A stretch of DNA of 64,000 nucleotides from Streptomyces olivochromogenes (GCF_001514115.1 NZ_KQ948452.1:350460-414459), one strand, 5' to 3'; shown: positions 29,032-38,074, numbered from the stretch's first letter. The notes: generated by a model not told the origin, from the letters alone. Numbers and translations: made by a program.

Positions 29032-29051
29032 GCACCACGGGGGACACACGC

Positions 29052-29702
29052 ATGCCCGAGAACGCCGCCCGGACCCGCCTCGCCGACGCCCGCGTCTACC
29101 TCTGCACGGACGCCCGCAAGCGCCAGGGCGACCTCGCCGACTTCCTGGACGCGGTCCTGACCGGCGGCGTCGACATCGTGCAGCTGCGCGACAAGGGCAT
29201 GGAGGCCGCCGAGGAACTGGAGCACCTCCAGGTCTTCGCGGACGCCTGCGCCCGCCACGGCAAGCTCCTCGCGGTCAACGACCGGGCGGACGTCGCCCAC
29301 GCCATCGGCGCCGACGTACTCCACCTGGGCCAGGGCGACCTCCCGGTCCCCGCCGCCCGCGCGATCCTCGGCGACGAGGTCCTGATCGGCCGCTCCACGC
29401 ACGCCGAGTCCGAGGCCGCGGCAGCCGCCGTCCAGGACGGTGTGGACTACTTCTGCACCGGCCCCTGCTGGCCCACCCCCACCAAGCCAGGCCGCCACGC
29501 CCCGGGCCTCGGCCTGGTCCGTTACACGGCCTCCCTCGCCACCGACCGCCCCTGGTTCGCCATCGGCGGCATCGATCTCGGCAACCTCGACGAGGTCCTG
29601 GAGGCGGGCGCCCGCCGTGTCGTCGTCGTACGGGCGATCACCGAGGCGGCGGATCCCGGCGCGGCGGCGGCGGAATTCGCGAAGCGGCTGCGTCAGGCGT
29701 AA
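29052..29702 (+). CDS. thiE: Thiamin-phosphate synthase
   Basis: Joins HMP-pyrophosphate and thiazole phosphate to thiamin phosphate. At 216 aa it is a full-length TIM barrel. Motifs are [11 protein letters not shown] at about 40, [30 protein letters not shown] and a late [28 protein letters not shown], which binds phosphate. The ATG at 29052 is preceded by GGGGGA. It lies apart from thiO-S-G and has no recognisable TPP riboswitch; instead the leader carries two overlapping hairpins. Confidence 0.95.
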   Translation: MPENAARTRLADARVYLCTDARKRQGDLADFLDAVLTGGVDIVQLRDKGMEAAEELEHLQVFADACARHGKLLAVNDRADVAHAIGADVLHLGQGDLPVPAARAILGDEVLIGRSTHAESEAAAAAVQDGVDYFCTGPCWPTPTKPGRHAPGLGLVRYTASLATDRPWFAIGGIDLGNLDEVLEAGARRVVVVRAITEAADPGAAAAEFAKRLRQA

Positions 29703-29859
29703 GCGGCGGCGGTGTCAGGCACGGGCCGTGCCCCGGGGCGCGTCGATGGTCCGAGCGACCATCGGACCGGTTGTCCCCACAGGTGTCCGAGGGGTGGACA
29801 AGAAGTCGACAAATCGGACAATTGGCGTCGGTTCGGTTGGGAGACCGCCGCCCCCTGAC

Positions 29860-30795
<936 letters not shown>

Positions 30796-30851
30796 ACCGG
30801 TCGCACCCACGTACGACACACTGCGTAGCGGCCACTGGGAGAGGGGCGTAC

Positions 30852-31853
30852 ATGGGCTGGACGGTCCTCTATATCGCGTTCGGCATCGTCGCGTTGTGGC
30901 TGCTCGGCGAGGTCCTGCTGCAGTACAAGGCGCGGCTGCGCTGGCGCCTGCTCGCGTTCGTGGGCTTCCTCGGTGTCGTCTTCGGCGTGCTGATTCCCTC
31001 CGTGATCGTCATCGGGCTCGGCGCGGCGGCCTTCGCGGTCGGCCAGACGTACGTCACCCTGTCGTTCCGCCGCGGGTTCGCGGAGGGCTGGGCCGTGGGC
31101 AACCGGCAGGCCGCCGACAGTGGCGACGGCAAGGGCTTCGGCAAGAGCAAGCGACGCCGCGGTGAGGACCACCAGGACCCGGCGCTGGAGGTCTCCGACC
31201 TCGAAACGGCCGAGGGCGCCGAGGCCAGGGCCGAAGGAGTGGCCCGAGGCGCGGCGTATGCCCAGGGCGACGACTTCACCCGCGAGGACGACGTGTTCTC
31301 GCCCGCGCACTCCGACCGGTTCATGCCGCCCGGCTCCGGCGACCTGACAGCCGCCGAGGCCACCGCCGTGTACGAGCCCCAGCCCCTGCCCGACGACACC
31401 GGCTCCTACGGCGTCTACAGCGACACCGCCTACGCGGCCGCCACCGAGCAGTCCTACGCCGCCGCGGCCCAGTCCCAGGACCAGCAGGCCTACGCGTACG
31501 ACGGCTATTCGACCGGGTACGACCAGCAGCAGTACGGCTACGACAACGGCCAGCAGCAGTACGCGGCCTACTCCGACCCGTACATCGGCACGCAGACCTA
31601 CGGCGGCGCCTCGTACGACACGACCTACGGCGGCGGCGACCAGCAGTACACGCAACAGCAGCAGGGCTACGGCCAGGACCAGTACGCCACCGGCGGCTAC
31701 GGCGGCGAGACCCCGGCCGGCGGTGTCTGGGTTCCGCAGCAGCGCAACACCGACGACCCCTACGGCGGCGAACTCCCGCCGGAGCAGCCCTACCCGTACC
31801 AGGGCAACGGCAACGCCAACGGCGCCGGGTACGACGAGCAGTACCGGTACTGA
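30852..31853 (+). CDS. Membrane protein with Tyr/Gln/Gly-rich low-complexity tail
   Basis: A 333-aa protein. Residues 1-75 hold two hydrophobic helices (WTVLYIAFGIVALWLLGEVLL and LLAFVGFLGVVFGVLIPSVIV) and part of a third, ending SFRRGFAEGWAVGNRQ. A charged Lys/Asp/Glu linker follows (about 85-160). The last 140 residues are strikingly rich in Tyr, Gln, Gly, Ser and Asp with few aliphatics, a composition like prion-like or phase-separating domains. No known domain is visible. The start follows GGGAGAGG. A terminator overlaps the stop codon. The function is unknown; scaffolding or condensate formation at the membrane is possible. Confidence 0.8.
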   Translation: MGWTVLYIAFGIVALWLLGEVLLQYKARLRWRLLAFVGFLGVVFGVLIPSVIVIGLGAAAFAVGQTYVTLSFRRGFAEGWAVGNRQAADSGDGKGFGKSKRRRGEDHQDPALEVSDLETAEGAEARAEGVARGAAYAQGDDFTREDDVFSPAHSDRFMPPGSGDLTAAEATAVYEPQPLPDDTGSYGVYSDTAYAAATEQSYAAAAQSQDQQAYAYDGYSTGYDQQQYGYDNGQQQYAAYSDPYIGTQTYGGASYDTTYGGGDQQYTQQQQGYGQDQYATGGYGGETPAGGVWVPQQRNTDDPYGGELPPEQPYPYQGNGNANGAGYDEQYRY

Positions 31854-31878
31854 AGGCCGCCCTCCCCGGGCGGCCTTC
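31852..31878. terminator. Bidirectional terminator after the Tyr/Gln-rich protein gene
   Basis: GAAGGCCGCCC (31852-31862) pairs perfectly with 31868-31878. The stem begins within the TGA stop codon of the upstream gene and lies 15 nt from the convergent stop at 31894. Confidence 0.75.
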
Positions 31879-31893
31879 GGCGGGCCGGTGCGC

Positions 31894-33387
31894 TCACTGA
31901 GAGCCCCGGAACTGCGGTCCCTCCACGATCAGTCCGGACACCAGGGCGCCCGACATGCCCGCGTGCGGGAGGCCACCGCCCGGGTGGGCCCAGCCGCCGA
32001 CCACGAACAGCCCCGGCATACGGGTGGTGTTCGACGCGTGCAGCAGCCCTCCGTCCGCCGCGGCGAGCGCCGGTGCGGGGACGGCGCCACCGTCCGCGGC
32101 CGTCTCCTCCGCGAAGTCGGCCGGAGTGCGGACCTCGTGCCACAGCAGACGGTCGCGCAGGCCCGGTATCGCGCGCTCGGCGACACCGAGCACCCCCTCC
32201 ACGTCTGCCTCGGACACCGACAGGCCCGACGGGACGGTGACGCTCAGCGTGACCGCCTCGTGCTCCGCGCCCGGCGCGAGGGCGGGGTCGTCCGGGCGCG
32301 ACACCGTCACGGTGGGCGAGGAGGAGAACCCCGGACGCTCACCGAAGAGGCGGTCCAGCTCCTCCGTACGGTCCGCCGCGTGCACCACCGTCCGGTGTGC
32401 CACCCCCTCGGGACGCCCTCCGCGCAGCGCCAGCAGCACGGTCAGCCTGCTCGGCGCCCCGCGCTGCGGCGCGATCTCGTCACCGCCCCGTAGCGCCGTC
32501 CCGGGGACCAGGGTGTCGAGCGCTCCGGGCGCGACACCGGCGACCACGAAGTCGGCGTCCGCGACCTCGCCGTCGGCCAGCTCCACACCCGTCGCCCGGC
32601 CGTCCTTCTCGACGATCCCGGTGACCTCGGCACCGAAGACGAACTCGACCCTGCGGGCCACGCACCGCTCGTACACCGCGCGCGCCAACTCCCGTATGCC
32701 GCCGCGCACATACCAGGTGCCGAAGGCGTGCTCCATGTACGGCAGTACGGCCGCGCTCGCCGGGGCGACGCGCGGATCGAGCCCGTGGGCGAGGGCGTGA
32801 CTCTCCAGCAGCGCCGTGAGGCGCGGGTCGCGCAACTCCCAGGCGCCGACCTCGGCGAGGGTCGTGGCACGGCGGGTGCGCAGCAGCTTCTTGTGCGGCA
32901 CCGAGGGGTAGGGCTCGCGCTCGGCGAGCACCGACCAGTTCGGCCACAGAGGCTCCTCCAGGAGCGGCCTGCGGGTGCGGTCCCAGGCCTCGCGTGCCCG
33001 CACCAGGAAGTCGCCCCACCGTGCGCCCGCGCCCGCCCCGAGGGCCTCGTCGAGGGCGGTGACGACGCCCGCGCGCGAGGCGTTCGGCAGATCGACCTCC
33101 GTGCCCTCGGCGAAGACATGGCGCGAGGACGGGTCCACCTGGACCAGCTCGACGCACGCCTCCAGGGGCTCCTTGCCCGTCTTGACGAACAGATCGCGGT
33201 AGACCGCGGGCAGGGGGAGCAGCCCCGGGCCCGTGTCGAACGTGAAGCCGTCGCGCTCGAAGCGGCGCACCGCCCCGCCGTACGTCGCCGCGCGCTCGTA
33301 CACCACCACCCGGTGGCCCGCGACGGCCAGCCTGGCGGCGGCCGCCATCGCGCCCATCCCGGCGCCGATCACCGCAATCCGTCCCAT
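31894..33387 (-). CDS. CrtI/phytoene desaturase-like FAD oxidoreductase
   Basis: A 497-aa NAD(P)/FAD-dependent oxidoreductase of the CrtI family. The N-terminal Rossmann motif GRIAVIGAGMGAMAAAARLAVAGH is followed by GGAVRRFERDGFTFDTGPG, as in phytoene desaturases. The C-terminal FAD motif GLFVVGGWAHPGGGLPHAGMSGALV is typical. The ATG at 33387 begins directly on the Rossmann fold; an in-frame GTG at 33411 is an alternative. No other carotenoid genes are nearby, so the substrate may be another polyene or a retinoid. Its start lies 45 bp from the DUF4126 stop on the same strand. Confidence 0.85.
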   Translation of the reverse strand: MGRIAVIGAGMGAMAAAARLAVAGHRVVVYERAATYGGAVRRFERDGFTFDTGPGLLPLPAVYRDLFVKTGKEPLEACVELVQVDPSSRHVFAEGTEVDLPNASRAGVVTALDEALGAGAGARWGDFLVRAREAWDRTRRPLLEEPLWPNWSVLAEREPYPSVPHKKLLRTRRATTLAEVGAWELRDPRLTALLESHALAHGLDPRVAPASAAVLPYMEHAFGTWYVRGGIRELARAVYERCVARRVEFVFGAEVTGIVEKDGRATGVELADGEVADADFVVAGVAPGALDTLVPGTALRGGDEIAPQRGAPSRLTVLLALRGGRPEGVAHRTVVHAADRTEELDRLFGERPGFSSSPTVTVSRPDDPALAPGAEHEAVTLSVTVPSGLSVSEADVEGVLGVAERAIPGLRDRLLWHEVRTPADFAEETAADGGAVPAPALAAADGGLLHASNTTRMPGLFVVGGWAHPGGGLPHAGMSGALVSGLIVEGPQFRGSQ

Positions 33388-33432
33388 GCCAGCGACTTTA
33401 TCGGCCGCCACTGACAGCCCGGCCCGCGGTGC

Positions 33433-34047
33433 TCAGTCGGGTGGCTGTCCCACCCGCTCGGCCAGGCGTTTCTCCTCCCGGCGCTGGGCCCTGCGGCGCA
33501 GGAACCGGCGGATCCGTGAGATCAGGAAGAAGAGCGCCAGCAGTCCCGCGAGCAGCAGCACGCCCGCGATGATCGCCGCGGCCTCGGGGTGGAACATCGC
33601 GAAGGTCAGGATCCCGGCGACCCCGAGATCCTCGGCGGTGCTCATGACGAAGTTGCTGAACGGCTCCGGCGAGGTGTTGATCGCCATCCGCGTCCCGGCC
33701 TTGACCGTGTGGCTCGCCAATGCCGTCGAACCGCCGATCGCGCCCGCCGCCAGATCGGAGAGCGAACCGCTCTGCCCGGCGAGCAGCGCGCCGACCCACG
33801 CCCCCGCCGCGGGGCGGATCACGGTGTGCACCGAGTCCCACACCGAGTCCACGTACGGGATCTTGTCGGCGACCGCCTCGCACAGGAAGAGAACGCCCGC
33901 TGTGATCAGGATCTCAGGGCGTTGAAGGGACTCCGGGACGTCGTCGCTCAGACCGGTCGCTCCGAAGATGCCGAGGAGCAGCACCACCGCGTACGCGTTG
34001 ATGCCACTGGCCCAGCCGCTGGTGAAGACCAGGGGGAGTACGGACAC
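33433..34047 (-). CDS. DUF4126 membrane protein
   Basis: A 204-aa integral membrane protein of the DUF4126 family; the function is unknown. It begins directly with the first hydrophobic segment (VLPLVFTSGWASGINAYAVVLLLG). It contains Gly/Ala-rich helices with AGAWVGALLAGQ and GGSTALASHTVKAGTR, and ends with a helix (IIAGVLLLAGLLALFFLI) and a strongly basic tail (about 175-204). The GTG at 34047 is preferred because a TACGAT -10 lies 7 nt upstream on the minus strand, implying a leaderless mRNA. Longer in-frame starts run through an intergenic repeat region. A degenerate MacR-like palindrome lies upstream. Confidence 0.75.
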   Translation of the reverse strand: MSVLPLVFTSGWASGINAYAVVLLLGIFGATGLSDDVPESLQRPEILITAGVLFLCEAVADKIPYVDSVWDSVHTVIRPAAGAWVGALLAGQSGSLSDLAAGAIGGSTALASHTVKAGTRMAINTSPEPFSNFVMSTAEDLGVAGILTFAMFHPEAAAIIAGVLLLAGLLALFFLISRIRRFLRRRAQRREEKRLAERVGQPPD

Positions 34048-34102
34048 GGACGCGATCGTAACCAGTTGACGACGGCACGGCCTGGGCATGAGTGCGTACG
34101 AC

Positions 34103-34118
34103 TGAGTATCCGTACCTA
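34103..34118. promoter_or_regulatory. Degenerate MacR-like site upstream of DUF4126
   Basis: TGAGTATCCGTACCTA matches 11 of 14 defined positions of the MacR inverted repeat as I recall it (TGAGTAC, two bases, GTACTCA). It lies about 56-71 bp before the GTG of a membrane-protein gene. A further GAGTAC lies at 34130. Confidence 0.3.
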
Positions 34119-34318
34119 GTGAGTGAGATGAGTACGCGCGCGGATGGGGCCCGACCTGCGCGAAAGAGAGAGTGGAGGCACGGAAAGGGGCGCGGCTCCG
34201 GCACCGCCGACACGGGGCGGCGGAACGGTCCTCGCGCCCTTGGCCGCTCCTTCCGCCGACTCCGTCGGCGGGAGCGAGGCACGGGGGAACCCGGGGGACG
34301 ACCGAACGGGGGCCCAAC

Positions 34319-34417
34319 GGGGAGTACGGGGGAGTACGGGGGAGTACGGCCAAGCGCCGGTTCGAGGTGGCCCGCGGGGGACGCGGCCACCTCGGACCGG
34401 CGCTTGGCCGTACTCCC
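34319..34417. repeat. Triplicated 10-mer leading into a 33-bp stem-loop
   Basis: Three tandem copies of (G)GGGGAGTAC occupy 34319-34347. The last overlaps the left arm of an inverted repeat, 34340-34372 versus 34385-34417: 33 bp with a single mismatch and a 12-nt loop. It begins 25 nt beyond the tetR stop. It is the likely terminator of the YhgE operon, but is far longer than a terminator needs. Confidence 0.8.
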
Positions 34418-34441
34418 GTTTCCGTACCGAGCTCCGTCAGC

Positions 34442-35068
34442 TCACCGGTTGCCGCTCACGCGGCCCTGGAGCAGCCGCGACAGCGCCGCGTGGACGTCGT
34501 CGAGGGAACGCTCCGGCTGGAAGGCCTGCCAGTCCAGGGCGGCCACCAGGACCATCCCGACCAGCGCGGCGGCCGTCAGCGGAACGTCGATCTCGTCGCT
34601 GAGCTCGCCGTTCGCCACCCCTTCGCGCAGCACGCCCTCGACGACCGCGACCGCCTCCTGCCGGACCACCATGAGCGTGGACTGCCAGGCCCGGTTGGTG
34701 CGCCACAGCTCGGCCACGTAGAGCTGGGTGAAGGCCGGGTAGCGGTTGATGAAGGCGAGACCGGCCCTGATCATCGCGTCCAGTGCGTCGACCTTGGTGC
34801 CGCCGTCCCGCTCGGTGCGCTCGGCGGCCTCCCGCAGGGAGGCGGTGAGGAGCCCCACGCCGTGCCGCAGCAACTCCTCGAAGAGGACGGACTTGCTCGC
34901 GAAGTTGTAGTAGACCGTGCCTTTCGCGACTCCGGCCCGCTCGGCGATCTCGTCCACGGTGGTGGCGGAGAACCCCTGTTCCGCGATGAGGGTGACCGCC
35001 GCCTCGTAGAGCTTCTGCCGGGTCGCCTCGCGACGGCCGCCGCCTGCCGTGGTGCTGCTGCTTTCCAT
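34442..35068 (-). CDS. TetR-family transcriptional regulator
   Basis: A 208-aa repressor. The N-terminal HTH is canonical (TRQKLYEAAVTLIAEQGFSATTVDEIAERAGVAKGTVYYNFASKSVLFEEL, about 15-65), followed by a helical ligand domain with Trp-rich segments. The ATG at 35068 is 11 bp after the YhgE stop, so it is the last gene of the ATPase-YhgE-TetR operon. The reading frame stays open for 2 kb upstream, but only because of GC-rich antisense bias; there is no fusion. A 28-bp palindrome in front of the operon is a good candidate operator, giving autoregulation. Confidence 0.9.
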   Translation of the reverse strand: MESSSTTAGGGRREATRQKLYEAAVTLIAEQGFSATTVDEIAERAGVAKGTVYYNFASKSVLFEELLRHGVGLLTASLREAAERTERDGGTKVDALDAMIRAGLAFINRYPAFTQLYVAELWRTNRAWQSTLMVVRQEAVAVVEGVLREGVANGELSDEIDVPLTAAALVGMVLVAALDWQAFQPERSLDDVHAALSRLLQGRVSGNR

Positions 35069-35079
35069 GGCCCTGATTG

Positions 35080-37164
35080 TCACAGGCTCAGCTCGGGGTG
35101 CAGACGGTCGAGGGTCCACACCTGCTTGCGGTGTGCCGACAGGGCGGTGAGCGCGAGCGCGCCCGCGGTGAACGCCGTGAGGACGGCGCACGCCTGCCAG
35201 ACCGGTCCGAGACCGCCGCCCGTGATGAGCCTGCGGAGGGCCTCGACGACGTAACTCATCGGCAAGAAGGGGTGGATCGCGTTGAAGAAGCCCGGACTGG
35301 TCTGGACGGGGTACGTGCCGCCGGCCGAGGTCAGCTGGAGCATCAGGAGGGCGAGTACGAGAATCCGGCCCGCCGCTCCGAAGCGTGCGTTCAGCCACTG
35401 CACGAGCGCCGCGAAGCACGCCGTCACCAGGCACAGGAAGCCGACCGTCCCGGCCGCCCGCACCATCTCCAGGCCGATCGCCCAGTGCAGCACGGACATC
35501 AGGGCCACCGTCTGGAGCACGCCCAGAGCGGCCACCGGCAGCCAGCCGGCCAGCGCGATGCGCCAGGCCGAGGCACCCACCGCGAGCGCGCGCCGGTTCA
35601 GCGGCTGGATCAGCATGTAGGCCACCATCGCGCCCACCCACAGGGACAGCGGGATGAAGTACGGGGCGAAGCCGGTGCCGTAGTTGGGCGCCTTGTGCAG
35701 GTCCTTGGAGGCGAGCTTCACCGGGTCGGCCATGACCTGGGTGCGCAGGTCGCGGTCCTGCCGGTCGTAGTCGGGGATCTGCCCGGCGCCGTCGTGCAGC
35801 CCGCCGGCGAGCTGCCCCGAGCCGCCGACGAGCTTGTACATGCCCTCGTCGAGGGTGCCCGCGCCCGTCTTCAGCTTGCCGACCCCTGTGTCGAGGTCCG
35901 CCGCGCCGGTCTTGGCCGTGCCGAGCCCCGTGCGCAGCTTCTTGGCCCCCGCGGCGACCTTCTCGGCGCCCTCGTTCAGCTTGTCGACCTTGGAGGCGGC
36001 GTCGGTGAGGTCTTCGGAGAGGTGCGGCGAGCGGTCGGCGAGGGCCTGGGCCTGCTTCTGCAGGGTGCCCAGGTTCTTGTCGAGCCGGTCGAGATCGCCG
36101 TTCTGGTCGCCGATGAGCGTGTTCACGTCGTCGGCGACCTCGGCCACGTCCGCGGCCGCCTGCCGGGCCTTCTTCAGGTCGGGGCACGCGGCGTCGGGCA
36201 ACGGCAGGGTCTCGCAGCGTGCCCTGTAGACGGCGCTCAGCGCGTCGGACGCCGTATGGGCGCCCTTGGCGGCGGCCGGGGCCGTCTTCACCAGCGTGTC
36301 GAGGTTGTGGCGGATCCCCGCGGCGGAGTCGGCGACGAGCCGGGCCGTGTCGCCGATCGACTTCTCGTTGTCCTTCAAGAAGGGCCCCACCTTGTCCGCG
36401 ACCCCGTTGACCTTCTCGGCCAGCGCCCCCGTGCCGTCGGCGACCTGCCGCGAGCCGTCCGCCAGGTCGCCAGCGCCCTTGTCGAGCTTCCGCAGGCCCC
36501 CGGAGAGCTTGCCACTGCCCTCCTTGGCGTCCTTCAGGCCGTCGGCGAGGTCCTCGGAGCCCTTCCGGGCCCTGCTGATCCCACCGCTGAGTTTGTCGGC
36601 CCCCTTGGCGGCCTTCTCGGTCGCCCCGTGGATGTCCGAGAACGAGATGAAGATCTTGTCCAGGAACGACCGGGAGGCTTTCGTGGACGCCGCCGTGCGC
36701 ACCTCGCCGAACACCGTCCGCGAGATCTGCCCGACGATGTAGTTGTTCGCGTCGTTCGTACGCACCTGGAGGGCGCCCGTCTCCGGAGCCTCCCCGGAGC
36801 TGGAGGCGATCCTCCGGCTGAAGTCGGACGGCATGGTCAGCGACAGGTAGTACGTGCCGTCCTCGACACCTCGGCGGGCCTCGGCCGCGCTCACCTCGTG
36901 CCACTCGAAGGTGTCGCTGTCGCGCAGCCCCTTGGTGATGTCCTCGCCGGCCGAGAGCTTCTTGCCCGCGACGCTCGCCCCCTTGTCGTCGTTCACGAGC
37001 GCCACGGGGATGCGGTCCAGCCGGCCGTACGGATCCCAGAACGACCACAGGTAGAGGGCGCCGTACAGCAGCGGCAGCAACAGGAGCGCGACCAGCGCGG
37101 CGCGCGGGAGTCTGCCCCGGCCGAAGCGCCTGAGCTCAAGAACGGCCAGTCTCGGCGAGCGCAT
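35080..37164 (-). CDS. YhgE/Pip-family membrane protein
   Basis: A 694-aa ABC-2-like transporter of the YhgE/Pip family. One membrane helix near the N-terminus (LVALLLLPLLYGALYLWSF) precedes a large extracytoplasmic region (about 45-480) with many Gly/Leu/Asp heptad-like repeats (KLSGGI, DLADGL, KLSGGLRKLDKGAGDLADG), typical of this family. Five hydrophobic segments follow in the C-terminal 200 residues. Homologues export lipids or proteins, or are phage receptors. The ATG at 37164 follows AAGGAG and lies 29 nt inside the ATPase gene. The architecture resembles MmpL-accessory or drug-export systems controlled by TetR. Confidence 0.9.
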   Translation of the reverse strand: MRSPRLAVLELRRFGRGRLPRAALVALLLLPLLYGALYLWSFWDPYGRLDRIPVALVNDDKGASVAGKKLSAGEDITKGLRDSDTFEWHEVSAAEARRGVEDGTYYLSLTMPSDFSRRIASSSGEAPETGALQVRTNDANNYIVGQISRTVFGEVRTAASTKASRSFLDKIFISFSDIHGATEKAAKGADKLSGGISRARKGSEDLADGLKDAKEGSGKLSGGLRKLDKGAGDLADGSRQVADGTGALAEKVNGVADKVGPFLKDNEKSIGDTARLVADSAAGIRHNLDTLVKTAPAAAKGAHTASDALSAVYRARCETLPLPDAACPDLKKARQAAADVAEVADDVNTLIGDQNGDLDRLDKNLGTLQKQAQALADRSPHLSEDLTDAASKVDKLNEGAEKVAAGAKKLRTGLGTAKTGAADLDTGVGKLKTGAGTLDEGMYKLVGGSGQLAGGLHDGAGQIPDYDRQDRDLRTQVMADPVKLASKDLHKAPNYGTGFAPYFIPLSLWVGAMVAYMLIQPLNRRALAVGASAWRIALAGWLPVAALGVLQTVALMSVLHWAIGLEMVRAAGTVGFLCLVTACFAALVQWLNARFGAAGRILVLALLMLQLTSAGGTYPVQTSPGFFNAIHPFLPMSYVVEALRRLITGGGLGPVWQACAVLTAFTAGALALTALSAHRKQVWTLDRLHPELSL

Positions 37165-37909
37165 CGGCCGTCTCCTTGTCGTCGGTCTCGCTGGTGTGGT
37201 CGGTCGGGCGGGTGGACACGCGGACGGCTCCGTCGGGAGCCTCGCCGCACACCGCCACGACCGTGGTGCCCGACTGGGCGATCGACTTCAACAGGGCCCA
37301 GACCTCGGCCCGTTCGGCATCCGACAACTTGAGGTCGGTGTCGTCGACGCCGAGCAGCCCCGGGCGGCCGACGAGGGCCAGCGCGACGGACAGCCGCAGG
37401 GCTTCGAGCCGCTCCAGGTCGCGTACGGCGGTCCGGGAGCCCTTGGGCAGGGCCTCCCGGTCCAGGCCGGCGGCGGCCAGCGCGGAGTCGATCCGCAGCT
37501 TCCCCTCGGCCGCCCGCTCGGCTCGCGGACGCAGCGGCCCGCGCAGGGAGTCCTTCAGAGACCCCCCGAACCGCCGCTGCAGCAGCGCCCGTTCCAGCAG
37601 GTGCTCCCCGACGGTCAGGGCGGGGTCCAGGTCGGTGACGCCCGGGACATGGGCCAGCGCGCTCGCGCGACGCACCGCGGCCATCTGCCGCGGCAGCGTG
37701 GCCCCGCCCACGGTGGCCGTCCCCTCGGTGGACCGCATCCGGCCCGTGAGCGCGAGCAGCAGGCACGTACGGCCCGAGCCGGACGGCCCCTCGACCGCGA
37801 TCAGCGAGCCGGGCCCCGCATCGACACCGACCCCGCGGAACGCCCGGCCGCGAGGGCCCTCGAGTCCGAAGTCCCTGGCCGTGACACCGAGTCCGTGCGG
37901 ACCGTCCAC
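37136..37909 (-). CDS. Degenerate ABC-type ATP-binding protein
   Basis: A 257-aa nucleotide-binding-like subunit encoded just before YhgE. The Walker A reads GPSGSGRTCLLL with Arg in place of the invariant Lys. The signature region reads RDLERLEALRLSVALAL instead of LSGGQ, and the Walker B area is GLLGVDDTDL without the usual Glu. It may bind but not hydrolyse ATP normally. The GTG at 37909 is supported by GGGGATGGGG upstream. Overlap with the YhgE start suggests a stoichiometric complex. The divergent promoter region carries a 28-bp palindrome likely bound by the operon's TetR. Confidence 0.75.
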   Translation of the reverse strand: MDGPHGLGVTARDFGLEGPRGRAFRGVGVDAGPGSLIAVEGPSGSGRTCLLLALTGRMRSTEGTATVGGATLPRQMAAVRRASALAHVPGVTDLDPALTVGEHLLERALLQRRFGGSLKDSLRGPLRPRAERAAEGKLRIDSALAAAGLDREALPKGSRTAVRDLERLEALRLSVALALVGRPGLLGVDDTDLKLSDAERAEVWALLKSIAQSGTTVVAVCGEAPDGAVRVSTRPTDHTSETDDKETADALAETGRS

Positions 37910-37930
37910 AGCGTCCCCATCCCCTGAACA

Positions 37931-37958
37931 TTTTTGAACTGACTGGTCAGTGCAAAAA
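37931..37958. promoter_or_regulatory. Candidate TetR operator of the ATPase-YhgE-TetR operon
   Basis: ACTGAC-TG-GTCAGT (37938-37951) is a perfect 6-2-6 inverted repeat, extended on both sides by TTTTTG and CAAAAA with one mismatched pair, making a 28-bp palindrome. It lies 22 bp before the ATPase start, between minus-strand TTGCAC and an AT-rich -10 region. Such AT-rich symmetry is rare in this genome. Confidence 0.75.
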
Positions 37959-37969
37959 CTAACCCGAAC

Positions 37970-37981
37970 CTTCGATCGAAG
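37970..37981. promoter_or_regulatory. Second palindrome in the divergent promoter
   Basis: CTTCGATCGAAG is a perfect 12-bp palindrome, 11 bp from the TetR-type operator and about 95 bp before the HEPN-protein gene. It could bind another regulator controlling either direction. Confidence 0.35.
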
Positions 37982-38074
37982 CAAAGGCCCAGGTCAGAAC
38001 GGATTGTCAGTGGCATACCTCACGATGGGCACATACGGCCACAGTGCCGTCACACAGACGACAGGAGGTTCGTC

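Larger units (their letters stand above)
34048..34441. other. 394-bp gene-free region between DUF4126 and tetR genes
   Basis: Contains the DUF4126 promoter (-10 at 34055-34060), a degenerate MacR-like palindrome at 34103-34118, a 7-bp inverted repeat (CGCCGAC/GTCGGCG) near 34255-34273, a 10-bp triplicate and a 33-bp stem-loop that probably terminates the tetR operon. Reading frames through it lack codon bias or homology. Confidence 0.6.

Noticed and set aside
31894..33387. Part of a carotenoid biosynthesis cluster
   Set aside because: Only one CrtI-like gene is present; no phytoene synthase, GGPP synthase or cyclase in the window.
34442..37048. Apparent 868-aa fusion of TetR to a long N-terminal extension
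   Set aside because: The extension is the YhgE gene read in another frame; the ATG at 35068 directly precedes the TetR helix-turn-helix and fits operon spacing.
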